Assembly: GCA_035771175.1 (NCBI GenBank)
Contig: CM069605.1
Location: 21,592,288-21,656,287 of the forward strand
Length of the DNA stretch: 64,000 nt
Direction: 5' to 3'
From: Paratinospora sagittata
Lineage: Eukaryota; Streptophyta; Magnoliopsida; Ranunculales; Menispermaceae
This document shows positions 35,100 to 45,985 of this stretch, piece by piece. Both the position numbers and the translations under genes were made by a program. The notes under the pieces are model-generated. The model did no database searches and was not told the DNA's origin. It saw only the letters and a program-made list of their open reading frames with translations. How positions within the stretch are numbered: position 1 is the first letter of the stretch; every line of letters starts with the position of its first letter.

Positions 35100-35650
35100 A
35101 GAACGCTAATGTTTTAACTGCGCCCTCCTGGACTTGATGAGTCCAGACGCTGATAAAATGTTAGGACGCTCAAGCTTGAATTGATCTGATTAATAAGGAT
35201 GCTAACTTGGTAATAACGACCTTTCCTTTACCAACCTTTAAGAATGTCAGGACGTTGACTTAGTTTCAGCTCGCTGAAAGATCTTTTTGTCTTTAAGTGA
35301 TTTCTATCTTTAAGGACGCTGATAAGTTATAAGTTGAATAAATTATCAAGGTGCTACTTTTGTTGGAGTTCCCTCATCTTTAGAATCAACTTAAATAACT
35401 TTCAAGACGCTTACCGTCCGTCAGCGCCCTTAACATTGTTTTAAAACTATTTTTAATAGTTCAGGACGCTTACTCTTGACTAGCGCCCTCGTGTGTCAAA
35501 AGTTTTAAAACAAAGCAGGACGCTCACTGCAAAGTAGTGCCCTCATGAATTAAGTCCTTTTATTGTCAAAGCAAGTCAGGACGGTTACTATTCAGTAGCA
35601 CCCTCACTTCATTGTTCAGTAGGACGTTGATATTCTATGAGCGCCCTCAA
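35100..35650 (+). repeat. U3 paired-motif array, S1
   Basis: About eight units with AGGACGCT on one side and AGCGCCCTC or AGTGCCCTC on the other, for example around 35462-35491 and 35516-35546. Loops are 4-10 nt. Confidence 0.78.
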
Positions 35651-35935
35651 AGGAACAAAACGACAGAAATGATATTTTTGTTATTCTGACATGTACGTCC
35701 TTTTAGCCAACTTTTCAGAACAACTTTTCGTACAAAATCATTTTTTTGTAGTTGTAAGAGATATTCTCTGATTCACGAACCACGTCTTTTAAAACTTTCT
35801 TATTCGTGTATTTGGAGAAAATCAGAATATTCATGAAATGTGCAGTTGCTATTTTCGTAATATATTCTAGTTGTTGTGAGTAAACGTTCATATTTAAAAT
35901 TCAGATTCAAATGAACAACACCTTCATCTCTACGA

Positions 35936-35951
35936 GTCTATAAATATAGAC
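35936..35951 (+). promoter_or_regulatory. TATA box in a palindrome, S1 LTR
   Basis: GTCTATAAATATAGAC has 6-bp arms (GTCTAT/ATAGAC) around AAAT, about 350 bases upstream of the leader hairpins. Likely the core promoter of this LTR. Confidence 0.6.
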
Positions 35952-36329
35952 ACTTAACAATTTATTAAGACCATCAAAAATTCTCTGAGCTAAAACACTT
36001 TTTGAAAGTTAGTCGAATTTTCATATGATTCAAAATGCTTAAGTTATTCTAGTTTCAAAGTGTTTATTTGAATCATTACTTATTCAAATGATTTTAACAC
36101 TAAGCTAAGATTCTATCTTTATCTGAAAATCGATTTGAAAGTTTGAACTGTGTTCACTCAAATTATTCAGCACTGTTTTTACTTATATCATTCTTGCTGA
36201 AAGAGAAATTTGAGAGATAGTTCATAAGATACAATTGTACTCAATTTCATATCTTGTATATTATATCAAGGTTGTAACAGTAGTTAGATAAACTACTGAG
36301 TTGATATTTTATATTCAACACGGACAGGT

Positions 36330-36458
36330 TTTCTCACACCCGTAAGTTGAGAAAGCATAGGTTGGTCTCACGCCTGTAAGCTGAGCAGTGCAACGGTTGT
36401 TCTCACACCCGCAAGTTGAGAAAAGGTGTAACGGTTTGATTCTCACCCGTAAGAGAAT
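36330..36458 (+). repeat. leader hairpin array in S1 5' LTR
   Basis: Units TTTCTCA/TGAGAAA (36330/36348, loop CACCCGTAAGT), then CTCA/TGAG, TTCTCA/TGAGAA, and the conserved last hairpin ATTCTC/GAGAAT around ACCCGTAA (36439-36458). Next comes the hairpin of the AGGTAGTGGAC...CCACTATAAA block. Confidence 0.8.
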
Positions 36459-36566
36459 TCCTAGTGACAAGGTTAAAATCCTAACTGAGGAGGTTAGGTA
36501 GTGGACATAGGCAAGTAGCCAAACCACTATAAATCGACTGTGCATATTTGTTTACTTTCTGCACAA

Positions 36567-36581
36567 TTGGTATCAGAGCGG
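36567..36581 (+). other. primer binding site of S1 element
   Basis: TTGGTATCAGAGCGG, complementary to initiator tRNA-Met. Confidence 0.92.
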
Positions 36582-36621
36582 TGTTGCTCTTCAAAGAAAC
36601 TTCACAAATTCTTTGACATCA

Positions 36622-37631
36622 ATGGCAATGACCAGAGGGACTGTCATAGAAGTAAGTCAACCTTTAGACGGACCACCTCCATTCAATAAAGACTGGTTTG
36701 AATATTGGATGATAAGGATAAAATCTTTTCTACGACTAAGGATATCAGTCTATGGGAAATGGTTGTAAATGGCTACACCATGCCCAACAAGCCTATTGAG
36801 TTATGGACAGATAAGGAAAGACTAAATGAAAAACTTAACGCTCAAGTTGTCTATGCCTTGTACTGTTCTCTACCCGAGGAAGAAGTTGAAAGGGTAGTTC
36901 ATATTGAGAGTGCCAAGGAAATTTGGGAAACACTCAAATCACTTCATTGTGAAATCATCAACATTAAAGATGAAAAGCTCAAAGAGTCTGATAGACTATT
37001 TGATGCCTTTGAGATATCAAAGAATGAATCTCTCGGTACGACATGCAACAAATATCAATCCATTCTTGACGGAATGCAAGAACTGAATCAGGAAATACTT
37101 GCAGAAATATCCCTAGTATATTTTTGTGATAAGCTTCCAAAGAAATGGAATGATAAGCTGACTATGTTAGCTGAATCTATTGAACCATGGGAACTGAATT
37201 TAAAGGAGTTCTTTGATCTCCTGCAAACCGTGAAAAGTAGGAATGAAACTAGAGACCCAGTTAGAACATTAGAAGAGCCACTCGCTCAATTTAGGGTTCT
37301 AGAAAATGAGTCAGTTCATGATAACCTGCAACATTTTATACGTATTGTTAATGAACTTGAATACTTTGGAAAAACCATATCTCATTCTACTTTAGTACAA
37401 TATTTTTTTAATAGCTTTCCTGAGAATTGGAAAAATAAAATAGATTTTATAAACGAGTTCTCAAATCGATTTGAAATTATTTTTCAAGAAATTGATTATA
37501 TTTTGAATGGGTTAGAAACTTCATCTGAGAGAGAAGACATTCTTGCAAGTATACCAATCAGGAACGGAAATGAAGTTGTTGATACAATGAGTCAACAATC
37601 CTCAGCAAACACAATCCAGGACGCTCAATGA
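36622..37631 (+). pseudogene. SIRE-type copia gag with a duplicated UBN2-like domain (S1)
   Basis: ATG at 36622 gives MAMTRGTVIEVSQPLDGPPP and DWFEYWMIRIKSF; a frameshift between about 36690 and 36740 moves the frame to the one open until 37631 (DISLWEMVVNGYTMPN, SAKEIWETLKSLH). Counted from 36705, residues 98-178 (FEISKNES ... CDKLPKKWNDKL ... FFDLLQTVKSR) and 191-275 (FRVLENES ... NSFPENWKNKI ... DYILNGLETSSER) look like two copies of the same helical gag domain in tandem. The frame ends after SSANTIQDAQ with no zinc knuckle; protease, integrase and RT are missing from the element. Confidence 0.85.
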
Positions 37632-38443
37632 AAGATCTCCTGATAGAATGTCAAGAAAGAAGTCAGCATGGAGAACGAAGATAATGAATTATCTTAGCTA
37701 CTTCAAAATGAGACAAAGTGCTCAAGTCGAAAACTTTGCAGTACCTTGAGGTAAAAGTCAAAAATATGCAAAGGTATAAAAGTCCCACTCTTTTCTTCTA
37801 CTGCTAGAATATATTTATTAGTGACTATTTGAAATCAATGATTATCTTTAATCATGCGTTACTTAGAATGTTTACATACTTTCTCTCATGATTAAATTAT
37901 TGAATGTTGGTTGATGAAATATACTTTGTGATATCATTTATTCAACCATACGATACTTGAGCATATTAGTCAAATGTGCCAAATATTAGAGTCTAAGTAT
38001 CAATAAGGATGCTAACAGTGTTTGAGGACGCTAATGTGCCTGATGCCATTAGTTGTTCCAAAACCACTCATCACAAGGAGGACGCTAATGTGCATAATAG
38101 CTCTAGTTGATTAAGAAAGTTAGTCAGAAGGACACTAATTGGTTAATATTACCCATTAAATTAAACTGCCTTTTAAGAATAGGAAGCGACACTTGGTGAT
38201 ATGTGTCAGGGCGAGCTTATTGCTTTCTCTCTATAAAGCCAAACTTTTTGTATCCTAGCAGTCACTTTTTACCTTTTGTGCCCTAGGAAGCTTTGAAGAA
38301 CTTTCTAGGAATCATTTCAAAAATTACCACAGAATCTTCATCTTTAACCTTTGGTAAATTTTGTTCTTTGTTCTTTTCTGAAACTTCTAATTCCTACTGT
38401 ATCAGTATTTGTGTTATTCCCTCAGTTCTTCATATTTGTTTTA
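37632..38443 (+). other. spacer between gag and accessory ORF of S1, promoter-like
   Basis: No coding domain. At 37990-38150 there are several AGGACGCTAATGTGC-type motifs like those in the LTR U3, and at 38229 CTCTATAAAGCC resembles a TATA box, about 215 bases before the accessory ATG. It may be an internal promoter or an LTR-derived remnant; unproven. Confidence 0.4.
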
Positions 38444-41090
38444 ATGGATCCCAAACCCGAAAAGTTTCGCCCCTTTTTTGCAAGAAAGCGAGTTGCCTCA
38501 CCATCATCACCTTCAGATAGGAGTGTGAGACCAACAACTGAACCAACTCAAGCCGAATTGGCTGAGGAACCTACACCATATGTACCCACACCTCCTATTG
38601 AGACCACATCCGGACCATCTCACCCACCTTCTTCTTCTCAGAAGAGAAGACAGGGAAGTAATGCAAAGAAGCTCATAAACCGAGCTGTAATTGATGGAAG
38701 CTATGTCAATTTTGATTTCTTCATTAACTCCCATTTGGACATTTTCTCTCTATTTGAATTCCAAGGCTGGATCGATTTTCTTATCCTCAATTCAAAATGG
38801 TACCCCAGTCTCGTCAGCCAATTCTATTCGAATTTGGTTGATAAACCCGACTCTAAATTCTCAAAACAAATTATGGTGAAGGGAAAATCTGTGAGATTTC
38901 TCCCAGATTCTTTTCTAAAGCATTCTCCAGGCTGTAACAGCCTTTCTGCTCTCGATCTTGTTTCTAAGAAAAAGGACCAGTCGAGTGTTGACAAGAAACT
39001 CACAAATCAGTCCTTTGAACTTATTCCCAGAATCATCCACAATATCATTACCCACATCATTCAGCCTAAGTCTGATAGCAAGGGTAATGTGAATGAATTA
39101 GACTTATTCTTAATCTGGTGCATTCTGGAAAAGAAGAAAGTGAATCTCGCCCACATTCTCATGCATGAAATGAATATTGTGGTCAGTAGAGGAGGAGGTC
39201 TGGCTCTGGGTATGTACCTCACCACTTTATTAGAGAAATGTGGTCTCGATTTCAGTAGAGAAAGCTTTAAGGAGAACAGCAGATACAACTGCATTGGTCA
39301 AACCACTGTGAAATTGATGAGATACACTTTTGTTCCTGCATTGGAAAAATGGCTTCCAATGTCAGAAGTTCCACTTGAAGGAGAATCCAGTGGAAAAGAT
39401 ATAATAAGTGAAAAAGATGTCTCAGCAATAGAGACAGAAGCTGCCCAAGCTTCTAATGCTTCAGAAGAACAGGCTGTGCTAGAAGAAGTTGTTCCCACAG
39501 CTAACATTGAACATGTTTTAATTGATGATGTGAAAATTGAACAAGCAGAGCAAGCTGTTTATGCTGAAGAACAACTGATGGAAGAGGTAATCCATATTGC
39601 TCAAGCCATTGTTGAAGAACATCTGCATAGTCAGAAACTGCTGATGCAATCTTGGAAGATATCACCAGAGAAAGAGTCAGTAAGAACTCAGATAAAACCA
39701 TCTCCAGACCACCATCTCCATTTGATATCCCTGTATCAATGAAATCTCAAGACTTACAGAAGAATGAGTCTGATGGTGTACAAAGTAAGGATTCAAAAGG
39801 CTATGATCTGGCTATCATACCCTATAAGGAAGATGACATGAATGAAAAGGTTGATGAAGAGGATCATGTCGAAGATTTTTATGAGGCCAATGTTGAATTT
39901 ACAGCAGAAGATGATATGGAAAATGTTTATGAGGTAAGCTCATCTGATCAAGAGTCGCTTTCCTATCCATCTACAAAAAGGCCAACTGATGAATTCTTCA
40001 GAGAGGAAAACTTTTTGAGAAGAGTGAGAGAAGATTAGATTTGTGTCATGTCTCAACTAATGACTCGTTTGGAACATAACCAAATTCAGCTAAAGAATAA
40101 GACATTGTTAGAAGTCTGAGAATCTCTGAAATCTAAAGAGAGAGTTGAGATTAATGAGATAAAAGAAGTTAACTCTCACATGATCAAAGCAACTGAACTA
40201 CTCGAGAAGATGTCTCAACAAATGGACAGATAGTTAAGTGTCATGCAGTCTTTGCTTTCACCGAGCTCCACTCCATCATCATCACTTGATGATTTTATGA
40301 AGAATATTCAGGAGGAAATGCGATAGATCAAGAAATTCATAAATGCCTTTGTTGTTGTTGTTCCCCCGAGATTGGCAGCTCCTCAACAACCTCCAGCCAT
40401 ACCTCAAGAACCACAGAGTCGCACAATGTCAGCTATGCCAAGTCGTGCTGCCAGTGCTATAACTGAAGAGGCTTTGAAAAAGATTCTTAAAGAAATTCAA
40501 AGCTTGAGAAGTAAAATGGTTGAATCCTTTAAAGATAAGTCAATTTCTGAAACTCTGCAATCAGTTTTGGATGTTATCTTGGATCAAGTAACGAGCAAGA
40601 TAACACTTGATCCGATGTTGTAGGCCATTTCCAATCAAAAAGAGAATCTAGACACTGCAAGGCCAGCACCAAAAGAGGATGATAGACTAACCAAGATTCT
40701 AGACTGATGACTCGTGCTTTTGAGAAAATACAAAACTTGGAGAACAAGATGTTTTCCCTTGGCACAACCATTATGGATCTGTCTTATACTGTCATCAAAG
40801 CTCCAGATCGAGTGGCAGAAGTCATAGGCTTCTTTGAAGACCTCTTCAAGGCAATGAACAGTAGGATGCATTCTACTGTTTGGTATATTGCCTTAAGCAT
40901 GAAACATTTTGCTAAGCTCTTTCATCTGTTGGAGAAGAAGGGTATCAAAGCTCCACCTGTACCACGAGCTCCAGCCTTCACACATCCTCAAGGACCTAAG
41001 GAGTCCACGAGCTCCAGCCTTCACACATCCTCAAAGACCTAAGGAGTCTGACAGACTTCATGGCATCTTAGCATGTGAAGATGAAGCTTG
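38444..41090 (+). pseudogene. SIRE accessory ORF, putative plant transposon protein domain
   Basis: ATG 38444 (MDPKPEKFRPFFARKRVASP). After a Thr/Pro-rich stretch the core reads GSYVNFDFFINSHLDIFSLF, YPSLVSQFYSNLVDKPDSKF, IMVKGKSVRFLPDSFL, then NELDLFLIWCILEKKKVNLA and LGMYLTTLLEKCGLDFSRES, the pattern of the 'putative plant transposon protein' domain. A long acidic, coiled-coil-prone tail follows (EAAQASNASEEQAV, DHVEDFYEANVEFTAEDD), then a conserved C-terminal segment (MVESFKDKSISETLQSVLDV, FEDLFKAMNSRMHSTVWYIA). Frameshifts near 39650-39740 and 40700, stops at 40036, 40120, 40231, 40324 and 40621, and a 43-bp duplication near the end. Function unknown; position is that of the SIRE env-like gene. 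Confidence 0.82.
40963..41048 (+). repeat. 43-bp tandem duplication at the accessory ORF end
   Basis: Two nearly identical units (40963-41005, 41006-41048) beginning CCACGAGCTCCAGCCTTCAC. Frame-shifting. Confidence 0.95.
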
Positions 41091-41347
41091 ATCGAAACAT
41101 CTGAGAGAAGTGATCTTGAAATCATGATGTGATCGTTGAAGTCCGTTAGTTGAAACGAGCTTGATCGTTAGATGTCAGCTTTGAGTTCCTTGATCGAGTC
41201 GCTCCTTGGCCTTTTGTTTTTCCTTTGGTGCAGAGATAAGTTCTTGAAAAACGTTCGTTAGCACCGAAAAATACTTTGTTTGTGATCATCAAAATATACT
41301 TCATTAAGTATACTTTAGAAATGTGCTAAGGATGAAATAGGTTAACA
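41083..41347 (-). repeat. inverted fragment of S1 LTR start
   Basis: Reverse complement of the first 260 or so bases of an S1 LTR. It ends exactly at GGTTAACA, the reversed LTR terminus TGTTAACC, joined to AGGTAGTGGACG of the LTR leader. It sits where the 3' LTR should begin. Confidence 0.85.
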
Positions 41348-41496
41348 AGGTAGTGGACGTAGGCAAGTAGCCGAACCACTATAAATCGACTGTGCATATA
41401 TGTTTACTTTCTGCACTTTAATTTTTGTCATTGTAATTATTTTTAAATTGTCTAAGTATCCAATTCACCCCCCTCGTGGACATATCTGGGCCAACA
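41348..41496 (+). repeat. 3' end of the S1 3' LTR
   Basis: From AGGTAGTGGACGTAGGC through CCACTATAAATCG and a C-rich stretch to GGGCCAACA, followed by ATGTT, the partner of ATGCT at 34744. Most of the 3' LTR, including U3 and the hairpins, is missing. Confidence 0.88.
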
Positions 41497-42005
41497 ATGT
41501 TGATTACAAGGGTAAGGGCAAGGCTCCAGAGAGTTAATTGAGCTTGTCTCTTTACCATTGTGAGTATGTGTGCATAGGAAGCTGGTTATATACTTTTGTT
41601 TTTGGTATATGTATATATATATATATATAGCACCAAACTATGTTTAATGGTTAGTGAGATGTATGAGTGATAAAAATACATGTATAAGATGATGTATATG
41701 TTTCCGGGAGACTTGAGATGTGTATAAGTCTTGTGAGAAAGAAAATGTTTTGTGTACATATATATGGATGGGTTTGATATGAATAATGACGGCTCATATG
41801 TGATATCGTATTTATTTATGTGATTTCATGAGACTATCAGGTTTTTGTGGAACCTCAAATTTATGGGGAGGCTCTGCCAAAATTTTAAGTGATTTTGTGT
41901 ATTGTCTTAAAGGACGAGGCAAACAGAGTATCGTATACGTCTAGGTATGGCGTATATGGTATTCTGTGTCGGTCATGACGTCACCCTAAGGATGGGGTCG
42001 TGACA
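41497..42005 (+). repeat. gypsy LTR D, right piece
   Basis: Resumes after the S1 element and ends GGGGTCGTGACA. Followed by CCCCA (42006-42010), identical to 33113-33117. Contains an AT dinucleotide run at about 41613-41630. Confidence 0.9.
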
Positions 42006-42490
42006 CCCCATTTTTGGAAACACGGTAAAACACCTCCTATGACAAAAATTATATCGGTAGAAATGTCATACACCAGTTAAATATCCATTTTGTAACGAAA
42101 GAGAGCGAGAACGACTTACCGAAATGTCGATTTGGCCACAAAAATCTCACTTCGCCCCTTTTCTTTCCTCTTTCTTTCTTCATTCTCATCCGTTTTTTTT
42201 TCTTTTTAATTCACACTTGTTTGGTTGTCAAAGGGATAGAAATGTGAGAGAATGAGATAAAAATCTCATTAATATTTTGTTTATCTTAACTAACCAACCT
42301 CCCCCATTAGTTTTAATATATTTTGTTTCCTTTTCTTTTTATACTTTACTTTATCTTATTTTATTTAATAATTACTTTCATTTCATTTACACCAATTAGT
42401 AATACCATCTCCTTCACTCTATTTATTTAATTTAATTTAATCATACCCTTATCTAACTTCAATTCACATATTTAACTCACTTAATTCAAT
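42006..42490 (-). repeat. gypsy LTR G2 copy B, right piece, truncated
   Basis: ATTTTTGGAAACACGGTAAA continues the sequence cut at 33117, as in the uninterrupted copies at 27165 and 56795. The reversed start (...TGTTACA) is missing; the LTR breaks off near 42490. Confidence 0.8.
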
Positions 42491-43543
42491 TGACTATCTC
42501 TGATGCATAATCTTGCTTTCATAAACATGATTGTCCTTTGTCACACTGAAGTTAATTGATCTTTAGCTGAAATTATTACCATATTCATTCTTTGAGACAA
42601 TGAAATATTGTTGATTGAATCGAATATTTCCTGATGTTGAAATCTTACAAGATCACACCACATGAACGATTCGATCAAGAGCTTCAAGACTACATCATTC
42701 AATCAATGTTCACGAAATTCAACTCAAGCACGAAGTTCACATCGAAGATCTCATAATGAAGAGTTGGATTTAAAGATTATGAGAAATATGAGAAATACAC
42801 AGTATTTAAGGTATATCTTTCTCTAATCGATATTGCTCAAACGTCTTTCAAAACCAAGCACAAATCTCTTTCATATTTGCATGTTTTGATCATACGTTTT
42901 ACGGTATTTCAAATGATTTAAGTTTCTATGTTTGATTTGAAATTTACCGAGTTTTTATTCGCATTTATCGTATTTTTAATCGCGAGTCAAAACTGCTTTT
43001 CAAGCGTCTTTGAGGATGCTATTGATTTAGCAACGCTCTCCTGAACTTGATAAGTCAGGACGCCGATGACTCATTAGGACACTGATAACATTCAAGGTTG
43101 AATCGGACTGATTCATCAGGACGCTTATGTGTAAGTAACTGCCTCCCTTTAGTTAACCTTTGAAGTTGTCAGGACGCTGACTCAGCTTCAGCTTACTGAA
43201 AGATTTCTAAGTTCTTCAAAGAATTTATCTTTGAGGACGCTGATAGTTATAAGTTGGATAAACTATCAGAACGCTACATAGATAGGAGCGCCCTCATATT
43301 TGGGAACCAACATAATAACTTTCAGGATGCTGATTGTCCTTCAGCATACTTGGTTTTGTTTTCAATATTTTGAAATGACATGAAGCTTACATAGTTTTAG
43401 AGCTCTTGTGTTTTATGTTTTAAAAGGTAGGACGCTTACCCGAAAGTAGCGCCCTCATGTATTTAATTGTTTTAAAAAAAAGTAGGACACTAATTTTTCA
43501 TTAGTGCCCCTAAAAGAAAATCAGGATGGTTACGAGTTAGTAG
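42491..43543 (+). repeat. S1 LTR, 5' truncated, left piece
   Basis: 42491-42660 shows no clear match to the other LTRs. From about 42665 it follows the S1 LTR (CGATCAAGAGCTTCAAGACT, TCTCATAATGAAGAGTTGG) and holds the GGACGC...GCGCCC array at 43010-43535. AGTAG at 43539-43543 is the target of the solo LTR that follows. Confidence 0.8.
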
Positions 43544-45098
43544 TGTTAACCTATATGGTTCATTCTTAGTACATCCCTAAAGTATACTTGATGAAGTATA
43601 TTTTGATGATCACAAACAGTATTTTTCAGTGCTAACGAACATTTCTCAAGAACTTATCTCTACACCAAAGGAAAAGCAAAAAGTCAATGAACGACTCGAT
43701 CAAGGAACTTAAAGCTTACATCCAATGGTCAAACTCGTTTCAACTAACGGACTTCAACAATCACATCACGATTTCAAGATTACTTCACTCGAATGTTTCG
43801 ATCAAGCTTCAAGACTACATCTCTTGATCAACGTTCAAGTCATTCAACTCTGAATTGCTCTCATTGAAGATCTCATAATGAAGAGTTGGATCTAACGGTT
43901 ATGAGAAATAAAAATAGACAAAGTATCTAAGGTATATCTTTCTCTAATCGTTATTGCTCAAAATGTTTTTCAAAACCATGCATATATCATTTTCATATGT
44001 TCTCTAAATCTGCATGTTTTGATTTCATGTTTTTAACTATATTTCAAGAAATTTAATACTATATATATAATTTGAAATATACCGAGTTTTTATTCGCATT
44101 TATCAAATATTTTATCATGAGTAAAAACTGTTTCAAAGAATCTTTTAGGACGCTAATGAAATAGAAGCGTTGATAGGTCATTAGGACGCTGATAACGCTC
44201 AAGGTTGAAATGAACTGATTAATCAGAACGCTTACTTGTATAGTAGTGGTCTTATATATTAGTCAACCTCTGAAGTTGTCATGAAGCTGACTCAGCATCA
44301 GCTCACTGAAAGATCTTTTAAAAGTTTTTCAAAGAATGTTTTTTTGAGGACACTGATGGTTATAAGTTGATTAAACTATCCGGACGCTTTTTGGAGAGAA
44401 GCGCCCCCACCTTTGGAAATCAACTGAATAACTTTCAGGACGCTGATTGTTCTTCAGCGTGTTTTTAAATGTCTTAACTTGTAGGACGCGTACATAGTAG
44501 TAGCGCCCTCATGTTATGTTTTTATCTAGTAGGATGCTCACGTAATGTAGCGTCCTCAGGTTTTGTTTTATGTTTTAAAAGCAGAACGCTTACTCGGATA
44601 GTAGCGCCCCCATGCACTTAATAGTTTTAAAACATAGCAGGACGCTAACTGTGCGTTAGCACCCTCAAGGTTTAAGTCGTCTAAAATCATAAGTAAGTCA
44701 GGACGCTTACAAGTTAGTAGCACCCTCACTTAAGTGTTCAGCAAGACCCTTATACGTAGTAAGCTCCCTCAAGGAACAAAATGACAAAGTTGATATTATG
44801 CGTTTGGACACTGATTACGGAATCAGGACGCTAATTCAACTACTATCACTATTTGAATGAGTACACTACGTCAGTTTACTTTTTTAGAACAGACACTTGC
44901 ATAGAGTTCTTTTCAGACTGATCAGAGATCGTTTTTGATACATGAAAGAAGTTCTTCTAAAGCTTTCCTCTTTCATGAAATCTGAAAAGAACCAGAATGT
45001 TAGTGAAAATCGCAGTTGCTATTTTCATATAACATTCTAGCCATTGTGTGAAAACGTTCACATTATTTGAACTTCAAATGTCTAACGGCTATGTCCCA

Positions 45099-45124
45099 CT
45101 AAGTCTATAAATACCAACACTTAG
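45099..45124 (+). promoter_or_regulatory. TATA box between inverted arms, solo S1 LTR
   Basis: CTATAAATACC lies between CTAAGT (45099-45104) and ACTTAG (45119-45124). Confidence 0.62.
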
Positions 45125-45749
45125 GACCAAACAACTTGCCAATCACTTTGTGTTGTGCCAATACTTTTTGAAAGTTAGTCTGTATCAAAATGAATTTCAT
45201 TTTTCTAATCTTTCAAAGTATTTTTCACTGATACCTATACAATTTTCATATTGAGTTTCAAATATATTTCTATCTTTGAAAATTTGTTTTTATATTGGTA
45301 TCAACTCAAATTCTCAGCACTGATTCATATTTGGTATCATTCATGCTGATAATAGAATTTGAGAAATAGTTTAAGATATACAGTTGTACTTGATTTCATA
45401 TCTTAAGTATTGTATTGAACTATATCAGTAGTTGCGTTAAACTACTGATCGTTAAACTAGAAGTTTTCATACATATATTCTATATCTATTTTGAAAATTG
45501 TTTGTCTTTGATTTACACCAGTCCTTTGTTTTTAACGTCAATATTTGTTTGGTATATTTTATCTTTTGATAAAGCACTGATTTTCATATCATATTATTCA
45601 TGCTTTTCAAAACTGCACTTGAGCAATATCAAACATTGAAAGGTAAAGGACAGAAGGTGTACTTCAACTTAGCATTACCTATTTCACATTTCATATCTTT
45701 GTAATGCTATGTACTGTGCTTAATGTAAAGTGTTCTACTGTGGATAGGT

Positions 45750-45985
45750 TATCTCTCAGCCTTAAAAGAGAAATCGGTTCTTCCTTAGCTAGTGAAAGGA
45801 ACATGGGTTTCTCCTCATCCCGAAAAAAGGAAAATTGGTTTTTCCTTAGCTAGTAAAAGGAACATGGGTTTTTCCTAATCCCGGAAAAAGGAAAATATTT
45901 CATCCTTAGCCCGTGAAAGGATAGGTTTGCCTTTAACCTGTAAAAGGGCAGTTGTAACGGTTTGGTTCTCACCCGTAAGAGAATC
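45750..45985 (+). repeat. leader hairpin array, solo S1 LTR
   Basis: Units with AAAGG/CCTTT-type arms, closing with GGTTCTC/GAGAATC (45964-45970/45979-45985) around ACCCGTAA. The next hairpin is TAGTGG/CCACTA (46024/46047) with inner GGC/GCC. Confidence 0.8.

Larger units (their letters stand above)
34749..36565 (+). repeat. 5' LTR of SIRE element S1, 3' terminus deleted
   Basis: Starts TGTTATCTCAATG after ATGCT (34744-34748); the element ends at 41496 before ATGTT, one mismatch. It carries the GGACGC...GCGCCC array (35100-35650), TATA box (35936-35946) and leader hairpins (36320-36460). It stops at CTGCACA, joined straight to the PBS: the last 80 or so bases seen at 41417-41496 (ending GGGCCAACA) are missing. 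Confidence 0.87.

Noticed and set aside
36315..36545. 76-codon minus-strand frame with repeated STYGCE-type words
   Set aside because: Repetition comes from the leader hairpin array; antisense of LTR sequence.
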